Both the position numbers and the translations under genes were made by a program. DNA of 64,000 nt from NCBI GenBank assembly GCA_963809175.1, contig CAWEIK010000001.1:1-64000 (forward strand), read 5' to 3'. Below the pieces are notes generated by a model, which saw nothing but the letters and a program-made list of their open reading frames with translations, made no database searches and was not told the origin of the DNA. Of the stretch, positions 36,191 to 43,873 are shown one piece after another. Origin of the DNA: JACCTU01 sp963809175. Its GTDB lineage: Bacteria > Actinomycetota > Thermoleophilia > Gaiellales > Gaiellaceae. The first letter of the stretch is position 1. Every line of letters begins with the position of its first letter.

Positions 36191-37037
36191 CCACGTAGCG
36201 CCGCGCGCGGTGAAGCTCGCTCGCGGTGCAGGTGAGGTAGTCCTCGGGGCCGAGCACGAGCGACACCTCGCGTTCGTGCACGCGGCCCTCGCGGTCCTCG
36301 AACGCGATCCGGGAACCTTCCTCCGAGACGAGACGGAGGTCGTCGAGGCGCAACAACCCCGTGCGCTCGCGGATGTCGCGCTCGACCGCCTGCGCAGCGA
36401 ACGAGTAGCACGACCGGCCGCGGTAGTGCTCGAGGTCGATCGTCTCGCTGAGATGCGCGTCGAGCACGCGGCCCGAGTCCTTGCGCTCGACGCGTCCGTA
36501 GAACACGCCGCGCGCGAGACAGAGGAGGTTGCCGGCGAACCGATCGCCGCCGATGTGCGTCGTCTGCCAGACGGCCTCCTCTTCGACCTGCTCGGCGAGC
36601 GCCTCGAAGAGCGGGCGGCCACGCCGTGCGCAGCACGGGTCGTGCTTGCCGTGCGTGCAGACGAGGAAGAGCGGCCGGTCGAGCAGCTCGCCCGCGTGCG
36701 CGAGGTCGAGGTCGCGGAGGTCCTCGTACGTCGAGAAGGACGTGCAGCGCAGGCTCTCCTCTCCCTCGCGCGACGTCGCCGCGTACCCGCGCAGCTCGTC
36801 CCGCCCGCGACGATCGGGGCGGCGCACGAACAGCAGGCGGGAGCGTGGACGCGCGCTCACCTGCTCGCGGAGGCTCTGCTTCACCTGGTCCGAGAGCCCC
36901 GAAGCGCGCAGCGCGTCGGGGCCCCAGAGCCCGCGGTACTCGACGATCAGCCAGTGATCGATCCGGCTCGCCGTCGCACCGAGGGACTCGCCGTTCTCCA
37001 GCGAGACGTCGCTGCAGAAGGGACGGCGGCTACTCAT
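36180..37037 (-). CDS. Sucrase/ferredoxin-like (Suc_Fer) protein
   Basis: 285 residues, intact. It has the thioredoxin-like 2Fe-2S ferredoxin features of this family: FLVCTHGKHDPCCARRGRPL with a Cys cluster and VWQTTHIGGDRFAGNLLCL, plus an early Cys (RRPFCSDVS). Conserved RIDHWLIVEYRGLWG is typical. The ATG at 37037 lies inside the end of the biotin carboxylase gene (ATGAGTAG, 8-nt overlap), so it is translated with that gene. The biochemical role is unknown. An electron-transfer role for the neighbouring JmjC enzyme is conceivable but untested. Confidence 0.8.
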   Translation of the reverse strand: MSSRRPFCSDVSLENGESLGATASRIDHWLIVEYRGLWGPDALRASGLSDQVKQSLREQVSARPRSRLLFVRRPDRRGRDELRGYAATSREGEESLRCTSFSTYEDLRDLDLAHAGELLDRPLFLVCTHGKHDPCCARRGRPLFEALAEQVEEEAVWQTTHIGGDRFAGNLLCLARGVFYGRVERKDSGRVLDAHLSETIDLEHYRGRSCYSFAAQAVERDIRERTGLLRLDDLRLVSEEGSRIAFEDREGRVHEREVSLVLGPEDYLTCTASELHRARRYVVSG

Positions 37038-38788
37038 CGCCGGCGAGCACGCAGATCACTTGCCCGTTCTGGACCGACTCGCCTTCGGCGACCGAGAGCT
37101 CGGTCACGACGCCCGCGCGGTGCGCGGCGATCTCGTTCTCCATCTTCATCGCCTCGACGATGCAGAGGACGGTGCCCGCGTCCACGGCGTCGCCCTCGGC
37201 GACGGCGACCGACAGAACCGTTCCCTGCATCGGGCTGACGACGGCGCCGGAGCCGCCGTGCGCCGAGGCGCCCGCCCGCTCGCGCCGGCTGCGCGCGAGC
37301 TCGAGCCAGGGCGGCTCGGACGCGAGCACGGTCACCTCGAAGCGCCGCCCGTCGACCTCGACGGGCGTGATGCGCTCGACGAGGCGTCCGGCTCCGTCCG
37401 GCGACGCCCTGTGCTCGACGGTCAGCTCCTCGGCCCGCGCGGCGAGCTGCTCGGACTCGACGACACCGTGGCACGTCGCGCCGTCGACGAAGCACGGGTG
37501 CTCGAGCAGCGCGCGGTGGAACCCGAGCAGCGTCTTCACCCCGCCGATCTCGAACTCCTCGAGCGCGCGCAGCATCCGCCGGCGCGCACGCTCGCGGTCG
37601 ACGTCGCGCACGATCAGCTTCGCGATCATCGGGTCGTAGAGCGGCGAGATCTCCGAGCCCTCGACGACTCCGGAGTCAACGCGGACGCCGGGCCCGGACG
37701 GCTCGCGGTAGCGCGTGATCCGTCCCGGCGCGGGCAGGAAGCCCCTGGAGACGTCCTCGGCGTTGATCCGGCACTCGATCGCGTGGCCGCGCAGGACGAC
37801 ATCCTCCTGTCGCACCGACAGCGGCTCGCCCGCGGCGATCAGGATCTGCTCGCGCACGAGGTCGAGGCCGGTCACCTCCTCGGTCACGGTGTGCTCGACC
37901 TGGATCCGCGTGTTCATCTCCATGAAGTAGTAGGCGCCGTCCGGCGCGAGCAGCCCTTCGATCGTCCCGGCGGAGCGGTAGCCGGCGGCACGCGCCGCGT
38001 CGACGGCGATCTTCCCGATCCGCTCGCGCAGCTCCTCGTCCACCGCGGGCGACGGGGTTTCCTCGACGAGCTTCTGGTGTCGCCGCTGGATCGTGCAGTC
38101 GCGCTCGCCGAGGTGGATCACGTTCCCGTGCGCGTCGGCGAGGACCTGCACCTCGACGTGCCGCGGGTCCTCCAGGTAGCGCTCGACGTAGACCGCGGGG
38201 TCGGCGAAGTACGACTGGCCCTTCGCGGCTCGCCGACTCGAACGCGCGCTCGGCCTCGTCCGGCGCGTGGACGATCTTCATCCCCTTGCCGCCGCCGCCC
38301 GCTGCGGCCTTGACGATCAGCGGGTAGCCGATCTCCTCCCCGAGCGCGACGATCTCCGCCGCCGAGGCGACCGGGTCGGTCGTGCCCGGGATGATCGGCA
38401 CGCCCGCCTCACTCATTCGCGTGCGAGCGGCCGTCTTGTGCCCCATCAGCTCGATCGCCTCGGGCGGCGGGCCGATCCAGACGAGCCCGGCCTGCTCGAC
38501 CGCACGGGCGAAGCCGGCGTTCTCCGCGAGGAAGCCGTAGCCCGGATGCACGGCCTCCGCGCCACTCGTGCGCGCAGCGCTCAACAGCTTCTCGACCGAG
38601 AGGTAGCTCTCGGCTGCGGTCTCACCGCCGAGCGCGACGGCCTGATCGGCAGACCGCACGTGGAGGGCTCCGCGGTCCGCATCCGAGTACACGGCGACCG
38701 ACCCGAGCCCGAGCTCGCGCAGGGTCCGGAAGATCCGGATCGCGATTTCGCCGCGGTTCGCGACGAGGACGTTGGAGAAGCCCGCCAC
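37030..38788 (-). CDS. Acyl-CoA carboxylase biotin carboxylase/BCCP (alpha) subunit, one frame break
   Basis: About 586 residues, the actinobacterial fusion of biotin carboxylase and carrier domains. The start is FSNVLVANRGEIAIRIFRTL; ATP-grasp GYPLIVKAAAGGGGKGMKIV; catalytic HLGERDCTIQRRHQKLVEE and EMNTRIQVEHTVTEEVTG; the biotinylated lysine is in CIVEAMKMENEIAAH near the C-terminus. One break lies near 38230. It probably pairs with the beta subunit at 43870-45456 to make malonyl- or methylmalonyl-CoA. The Suc_Fer gene overlaps its end. Confidence 0.92.
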
Positions 38789-38811
38789 CTCGCGGCGTAT
38801 TCTCCCCGCGG

Positions 38812-39354
38812 ATGAGCCTGCCCGATTACCTGACCGTCGGCCGGGTCCTCTCCGTCCCCTTCGTCGTCCTCCTCTACGTCTGGAACTTCGACGACCACGC
38901 CATCTGGGCGACCGCGCTCTTCGCGGTCGCGATGGCGACGGACTGGTTCGACGGGCGGATCGCGCGGAGCCGGGGGCGAACCTCTCCGCTGGGGTCGCTG
39001 CTCGACCCGATCGCGGACAAGATCCTCGTCCTCGCCGTGCTGATCGTGCTCGTCGGCGAAGGCGTGTTCCCGGGCTGGATGGTCGCTGCGATCGTCGCGC
39101 GCGAGTTCCTCGTCTCGGGGTTGCGCCAGGCGGCGATCGAGCGAGGCGTCGTCATGGAGGCCCGCGACCTCGGAAAGCTGAAGACCTGGTCGCAGGCGAT
39201 CGCGGCCGGCGTCGGCGGTCTCGCCGCTGCAGACGTCTGGAGCGACGACGCCGCCTGGTGGGCGCTCCTGGTCGCGCTCGTGCTGACGTGGGTCTCGGCC
39301 CTGGACTACGCGCGGGTCGCGCCGCGCCTCTTCCGCGGCCGAGCGGCCGCGTAG
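38812..39354 (+). CDS. pgsA: CDP-diacylglycerol-glycerol-3-phosphate phosphatidyltransferase-like enzyme
   Basis: 180 residues, intact, with four or more transmembrane helices. The CDP-alcohol phosphatidyltransferase signature is DWFDGRIARSRGRTSPLG followed by SLLDPIADK, giving the required four Asp residues. The N-terminus LPDYLTVGRVLSVPFVVLL (LTxxR) is typical of PgsA. It makes phosphatidylglycerol phosphate in the membrane. Start ATG 38812. The specificity (PgsA or another CDP-alcohol transferase) is inferred from length and the LTVGR motif. Confidence 0.82.
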   Translation: MSLPDYLTVGRVLSVPFVVLLYVWNFDDHAIWATALFAVAMATDWFDGRIARSRGRTSPLGSLLDPIADKILVLAVLIVLVGEGVFPGWMVAAIVAREFLVSGLRQAAIERGVVMEARDLGKLKTWSQAIAAGVGGLAAADVWSDDAAWWALLVALVLTWVSALDYARVAPRLFRGRAAA

Positions 39355-39485
39355 TCGAGCCCGGCTTTCCGCCAGCGGGAGCGGTAGGCGGCTGGAGCAA
39401 GTAACACAGTGTTACTTGCCTCGACGGCCCGCTCGATCGCCGCGCGGACGCCGGAGTCGGGGACCGGGCGAATCTCGAACCTCAT
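39306..39485 (-). CDS. Small protein resembling the acyl-CoA carboxylase epsilon subunit
   Basis: 59 residues starting MRFEIRPVPDSGVRAAIERA and containing AAYRSRWRKAGLD. The pattern of a short acidic/basic start, a helix and a terminal 'W-R-x-x-G-L' resembles the epsilon (AccE) subunits of actinobacterial carboxylases, and a carboxylase gene lies 500 nt downstream on this strand. Its coding sequence contains a perfect 23-bp palindrome with rare codons (TTA, CTT, ACT), and its 3' part overlaps pgsA by 49 nt, so the C-terminus may be wrong. Confidence 0.4.
   Translation of the reverse strand: MRFEIRPVPDSGVRAAIERAVEASNTVLLAPAAYRSRWRKAGLDYAAARPRKRRGATRA
39397..39419. promoter_or_regulatory. Perfect 23-bp palindrome, candidate operator
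   Basis: The arms GCAAGTAACAC (39397-39407) and GTGTTACTTGC (39409-39419) are exact reverse complements around a single A. The element is far more AT-rich than its surroundings and forces otherwise rare codons in the overlapping small ORF, which suggests selection for the DNA site. It has the size and symmetry of a TetR-type operator. It lies between pgsA and the NlpC/P60 gene and about 600 bp upstream of the carboxylase gene on the minus strand. Confidence 0.6.
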
Positions 39486-39530
39486 GGGCGAGAGCCTAAA
39501 GGCCTGCTCCTTCCGGCCGATGCAAGACGA

Positions 39531-40548
39531 ATGCGCCGCCGTCTCCTCCTCGTCGCCGTCCTCGCGCTGGTCCCGGCCGGGGTCGCCTCGGCCGCCAAGC
39601 CCGCCTCGTGGGCCGCGGCCGAGATCCGCGCTCTCGGACAGGATCCCGCCGCCTTTCGCGCCGACGACACGGTCACCCGCGGCGAGCTCGCCGAGCTGAT
39701 CGGCGCGGCGACCGGCACGACTCCTCCGGCGGTCGCCCAGCCCGAGGTCCCGCTCTCGATCCAGGACCTCGACGCGCGGCTCGTTGCCGCCCTCGGCTTG
39801 ACCCCCGAGGCGAAGGCGTTCGCCGCCGGGGCCAAGGCCGCCGGCCTCGCGCCGCCCTCGCGCTTCGGCACCGAGGCGGTCGCCCGGCTGCTCGGCCTCC
39901 GCAAGAACCACCCGGCGAAGGACGACGTCCTCGAGCGCCTGCCCGCCGAGCCCGCCTCCCGGGCCGAGGCCGCGTACTCGCTCGCCCAGATCGTCCGTTT
40001 CCGCGGCGACGAGGTCGAGCGGCTCCGGCTCGCGACGGCCGACCTTCCAGCTGCCCGCATTGACCGACTGGCAGCGCCGGATCCTCGCCACCGCCTTCAA
40101 GCTCGTCGGCTACCCCTACGTCTGGGGCGGCACGAGCGACGCGCGCCAGGTCTACGGCGGCAAGTCCGTCCCCGGCGGCTACGACTGCTCGGGGTTCGTC
40201 TGGCGGGTCTACAAGCTCCAGGCCTACCCGGCGTCCGGCACCCTCTCGGCGACGCTCAGGGGCCGCACGACCTATGCGATGAGCGGCGAGGTGCCGAAGG
40301 CGAACCGAGTCGCAGCGACCGACCTCCAGCCCGCGGACGTGATCTTCTTCGGAGCCAAGGGCCCGCGCTCCAAGCCGGCCGAGGTCGACCACATGGGCAT
40401 CTACGTCGGGAACGGCTGGTTCGTCCACTCCTCCCGCTACGGAGTCGCGCTCGAGCTGCTCTCCGGGTGGTACGAGGCGCGCTTCGCCTGGGCCCGCAGG
40501 CCGCTTGCAGAGGCAAAACTCACGGCGGCTGTCACTCAAAAGCGGTAA
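39531..40548 (+). CDS. Secreted NlpC/P60 protein with N-terminal SLH-like region, one frame break
   Basis: About 338 residues. Signal peptide (RRRLLLVAVLALVPAGVASA) then a helical region like S-layer-homology repeats (WAAAEIRALGQDPAAFRADD, VTRGELAELIGAATG, EAVARLLGLR, RAEAAYSLAQIVRF). After a break near 40050 comes the NlpC/P60 domain: KLVGYPYVWGGTSDARQ, Cys in GGYDCSGFVWRVYK, His in VDHMGIYVGNGWFVHSS. It would bind and cleave peptidoglycan outside the cell. A hairpin at 40564-40590 follows the gene and may act as terminator. Confidence 0.85.
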
Positions 40549-40568
40549 CCGACCTCTCTTGAGCTAAA

Positions 40569-40586
40569 TCACTCCTTCGGGTGATG
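40569..40586 (+). terminator. Stem-loop after the NlpC/P60 gene
   Basis: ATCACTC-CTTC-GGGTGAT forms a 7-bp stem with a 4-nt loop, 20 nt after the NlpC/P60 stop codon. No T-run follows. A partly similar element (CTACTCGTCCGGGTGAT) precedes the second GGDEF gene near 42585, so it could instead be a shared leader structure of the two GGDEF genes. Confidence 0.35.
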
Positions 40587-40658
40587 GCTGACCCCCATGC
40601 GCGAACGGAGAATCCGCAGGTCTGCTCGTCCCATCTGAACCTGGGGAGGTTCCAAAAG

Positions 40659-40754
40659 ATGTTTTCTTGGAAGATCCGTTTCGTGGTGGCTGCGGCCCTT
40701 GCGCTTTCGATGGCCGGTGGCAACTTCGACTGGCTTCGCAGCCTGGGCTGGTAG
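40659..40754 (+). CDS. 31-residue membrane microprotein upstream of a GGDEF gene
   Basis: ATG at 40659 follows GGGGAGG by 9 nt. The peptide reads MFSWKIRFVVAAALALSMAG and ends GNFDWLRSLGW, a single helix with a basic N-terminal flank and Trp-rich end. It stops 10 nt before the TTG proposed for the GGDEF/HD-GYP gene. Its codon use (TTT, TCT, CTT) is less GC-biased than the flanking genes. It may be a leader or coupling peptide for the downstream membrane protein. Confidence 0.5.
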   Translation: MFSWKIRFVVAAALALSMAGGNFDWLRSLGW

Positions 40755-40764
40755 CGCCGTCGTC

Positions 40765-42567
40765 TTGAAAACGGCGCTGCCGCCTCGGCGACTCGCCGCG
40801 CTCGTCGGCCCGGTCTGCCTCACGGCGGTCGGCGTCGTCGGCGTGGCGTTGTACTCGGTCGCGACCGGGCCGCTCGACACTGCCCTGGTCGCGTCGCTGA
40901 TCGGGTTCCTCGCCGCGCTCATGCTCGCGGAGAGGTACCCGGTGCCGATCGAGGGCGTCGACGTCGGTGGCGTCACGCTCTCCTTCGTCTTCGGGGTCGC
41001 GGCCGCCGTGCTCTTCGGTTGGGCCGCGGCCACGGTGATCGTCTTCGCGGCGACGGTGACGGTGCACACGCTTCAGCACCGGCCACCGCTCCGCGTCGCG
41101 TTCAACTCGGCGGTGTTCGCCCTGGCCACCGCGGCCGGCGGCATCGCGATCGCCCCGATCAACGGCGACAGCCTCGCCGCGAGCGTCGGCGCGGTCGCTC
41201 TCTGCGCGTTCATCTACAACATCGTCGACACGGCGTTCATCAGCGGCGCAGTCGCGCTCAGCGCCGGCAAGCCGTACCGCGCGATCGTGCACGCGACGGT
41301 CAAGACGTCGATCGTCCCGTTCGCACTGATGGCCTCGGCGTCGGTGATGCTGATCGTGCTCTGGCAGCGCTCGCCGTTCCTCTCGTTCGTGCTGATCGGC
41401 CCGCTGCTCGCGATCGCGCTCTACCAGCGCTCGACCTACCGCGCGCTTCGCGCGATGCGGCTCGCGCTCACCGACCCGCTCACGAATCTCGGCAACCACC
41501 GGCACTTCCACGAGCGCCTGCAGCGAGAGCTCGCGCTCGCCGAGGAGAAGAACCAGTCCCTCTCGCTCTGCCTGATCGACATCGACGACTTCAAGCGCAT
41601 CAACGACCGCTTCGGTCACCCCGCCGGTGACGGCGTGCTCGGCCAGGTGGGCAAGCGCCTCCGGCAGGGCGGCGAGGCGTTCCGGCTCGGCGGCGACGAG
41701 TTCGCCGTGCTGATGCCGGGCCTGAAGGGGCAGCAGGCGTTCTCTGCCGCGAACTCGATCGTCGAGCGGGTCGCGTCACTCGACCTCGAACACATTGGAA
41801 CGATCACCGTCAGCGCCGGCCTTGCGACCTACCCGGTCCAGGGCGTCGGCCGCGACGAGCTGATCAGGCTTGCCGACTCCGCGCTCTACTGGGCGAAGGA
41901 GCACGGCAAGAACCAGGTGCGGGCCTATCGCCCGGACGTGGTCGAGCTCGCGGAGTTGCGGCGTCTCGCGGCCGGCCCCGACCGGGCGGCCCGCTACCGG
42001 GCTGCCGCCAGCCTCGCGAAGGCGGTCGACGCACGCGACGTGTACACGGGCTCGCACTCGGAGCGCGTCGGCGAGCTCGCCGCGCGCATCGCGACCCGCA
42101 TGGGTGCGGACGCAGAGCTGATCGAGCTGATCCGGCTCGCGGGCTCGCTGCACGACCTCGGCAAGCTCGCGATCCCCGAGGAGATTCTTCGCAAGCCGGC
42201 GCCCCTGACCGAGGCCGAGCGCCTCGTGCTCGAGCGCCATCCGCAGATCGGCTTCCGGATGCTCGAGAGCCTCGGCGTCGATCCGGTCGCCGACTGGGTC
42301 CTGCACCACCACGAGCGTTGGGACGGCGGCGGGTATCCCGACGGCCTGCCCGCGGAGCGGATCCCGCTCGGCGCGCGGATCATCTTCGTCGCCGACGCCT
42401 ACGACGCGATGACCTCCGACCGCGTCTACCGCCGTCGGCTCTCGGCGCACGACGCGCTCGCAGAGCTTCAGCGGTGCTCGGGCTCGCAGTTCGACCCAGA
42501 GGTCGTTGCGGCCTTCGCGGACGAGCTCGGCGGCGTTTTGCGGGTCGTGCCCGCTCTCGCGGTCTAA
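40765..42567 (+). CDS. Membrane GGDEF plus HD-GYP c-di-GMP protein
   Basis: About 600 residues, intact. The N-terminal 225 residues form a multi-helix membrane domain (FLAALMLAERYPVPI; GVAAAVLFGWAAATVIVFA; HTLQHRPPLRVAFNSAVFAL). The GGDEF domain follows: DPLTNLGNHRHFHERL, LCLIDIDDFKRINDRFGH and an intact GGDEF (FRLGGDEFAVL). The C-terminal HD-GYP has SHSERVGELAARI, LHDLGKLAIPEEIL and HHERWDGGGYPDGLP. It can in principle both make and degrade c-di-GMP at the membrane. TTG 40765 is the most likely start but lacks a strong ribosome site. It is related to the next gene. Confidence 0.88.
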   Translation: MKTALPPRRLAALVGPVCLTAVGVVGVALYSVATGPLDTALVASLIGFLAALMLAERYPVPIEGVDVGGVTLSFVFGVAAAVLFGWAAATVIVFAATVTVHTLQHRPPLRVAFNSAVFALATAAGGIAIAPINGDSLAASVGAVALCAFIYNIVDTAFISGAVALSAGKPYRAIVHATVKTSIVPFALMASASVMLIVLWQRSPFLSFVLIGPLLAIALYQRSTYRALRAMRLALTDPLTNLGNHRHFHERLQRELALAEEKNQSLSLCLIDIDDFKRINDRFGHPAGDGVLGQVGKRLRQGGEAFRLGGDEFAVLMPGLKGQQAFSAANSIVERVASLDLEHIGTITVSAGLATYPVQGVGRDELIRLADSALYWAKEHGKNQVRAYRPDVVELAELRRLAAGPDRAARYRAAASLAKAVDARDVYTGSHSERVGELAARIATRMGADAELIELIRLAGSLHDLGKLAIPEEILRKPAPLTEAERLVLERHPQIGFRMLESLGVDPVADWVLHHHERWDGGGYPDGLPAERIPLGARIIFVADAYDAMTSDRVYRRRLSAHDALAELQRCSGSQFDPEVVAAFADELGGVLRVVPALAV

Positions 42568-42658
42568 AGATCTAGATCCGAAGATCTACTCGTCCGGGTG
42601 ATCCGCTCCAGCCTTCCTGGTTGCAAAATCAGAGCGGCGTCGACGAGGGAGTAGGTAC

Positions 42659-43873
42659 GTGAACGTTCAGGACCACGAACGAACGTCGTTCCGACGGGTC
42701 CTGCCCCTGCTTGCGCCTGTCGCGCTCGCAGGCCTGGCGGCCACCGTCGCCTCGCTGACGGCGCTCGCGCTCGACCCGCCGCCGGCATCGACCTGGGCCG
42801 CGCTCGCCGCAGTGTTCGCCGCGGGCGTGCTCGTCGAGGCGTCGCCGATTCGGCTCCGGGGCCTGCCGGCCGGCCGCGTCGCGCTCTCGGCCGTCTTCTT
42901 CATCGGCGCGGCCGTGATGTTCGGCACCGCCGAGGCGACCGTCGTCGCACTCGCGGTGCGGGTCACGATCGACGTCGCCCAGCGCCATCCCCCGCTCCGG
43001 CTGCTCTACAACGGACCGGTCTACGCGCTCTCGGCCGCTGCCGCGGGTGGTGTCGCCTCGCAACTCGAAGGCGACTCGGTCCCGCGGCTCGTCGCCGCCG
43101 TCGCGGCAGCGACCGCCGCCTACTACATCGTCAACGTCCTGCTCGTCACGGCGGCGATCGCGCGCGTCGAGCAGCGTCCGTTCGTCCCGCTGATCGTGGC
43201 GATCGCCCGCGCGACGTTGTTTCCGTTCGCGATCATGGCCTCGGGCGCGCTCATGCTCGTCGTGCTCTGGGAGCGTTCGCCGCTCCTCGCACTGGCACTC
43301 GTCGGCCCCCTGCTCGCGGTCGCCCTCTACGAGCGGTCGGTGCAGGCGACCCTCGTCGCGACTCAACTCGCGCTCACCGACGGGCTCACCGGGCTGGGGA
43401 ACCACCGCCACTTTCACGAGCGGCTGCAGGCGGAGCTCGACACGGCTGCGCGCAGCGGAGCGCCGCTGGCGGTCTGCCTCCTCGACGTCGACGGTCTCAA
43501 GCGGGTCAACGACACGCGCGGCCACCTGGTCGGCGATCGGCTCCTCGCGCTGGCCGCGTCGACGCTGCGTCACGGCGGCGAGGCGTTCCGCGTCGGCGGC
43601 GACGAGTTCGCGCTGCTGCTACCCGGCACGCCGGAGGACGCGGCGCTCGAGACCGCCACGGCAGTGCTCGACCGGATCGCCGCGCTCGAAGGGATCGAGG
43701 GCGAGCGGCTGCGGCTCTCGTGCGGGCTCGCGGTGTTCCCGGCGGCCCCGCGCCACGACCTCTACCGCGCTGCTGACGAGGCGCTGTACGCGTCGAAGCG
43801 GGAAGGGCTCTGCCGCGCCCACGTGTACCGGCCCGACGGTCCCCGGCCCCTCGGGGCTACCGCAGCTGCCTAG
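42659..43873 (+). CDS. Membrane GGDEF diguanylate cyclase, paralogue of the upstream gene
   Basis: 404 residues, intact. The membrane domain aligns with that of the preceding gene (VDVAQRHPPLRLLYNGPVYAL against HTLQHRPPLRVAFNSAVFAL; ERSPLLALALVGPLLAVALYE against QRSPFLSFVLIGPLLAIALYQ). The GGDEF domain has DGLTGLGNHRHFHERLQ, LLDVDGLKRVNDTRGH and FRVGGDEFALLLPG. No I-site RxxD is visible in front of the active site. It lacks the HD-GYP part. GTG 42659. The two genes form a tandem duplication with domain loss or gain. The stop overlaps that of the convergent carboxylase by CTAG. Confidence 0.9.
   Translation: MNVQDHERTSFRRVLPLLAPVALAGLAATVASLTALALDPPPASTWAALAAVFAAGVLVEASPIRLRGLPAGRVALSAVFFIGAAVMFGTAEATVVALAVRVTIDVAQRHPPLRLLYNGPVYALSAAAAGGVASQLEGDSVPRLVAAVAAATAAYYIVNVLLVTAAIARVEQRPFVPLIVAIARATLFPFAIMASGALMLVVLWERSPLLALALVGPLLAVALYERSVQATLVATQLALTDGLTGLGNHRHFHERLQAELDTAARSGAPLAVCLLDVDGLKRVNDTRGHLVGDRLLALAASTLRHGGEAFRVGGDEFALLLPGTPEDAALETATAVLDRIAALEGIEGERLRLSCGLAVFPAAPRHDLYRAADEALYASKREGLCRAHVYRPDGPRPLGATAAA

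Noticed and set aside
40549..40658. A c-di-GMP (GEMM) riboswitch upstream of the GGDEF/HD-GYP gene
   Set aside because: The region has a short hairpin, but the core motifs of GEMM-I or GEMM-II (such as the conserved GCAAA segments) are absent.
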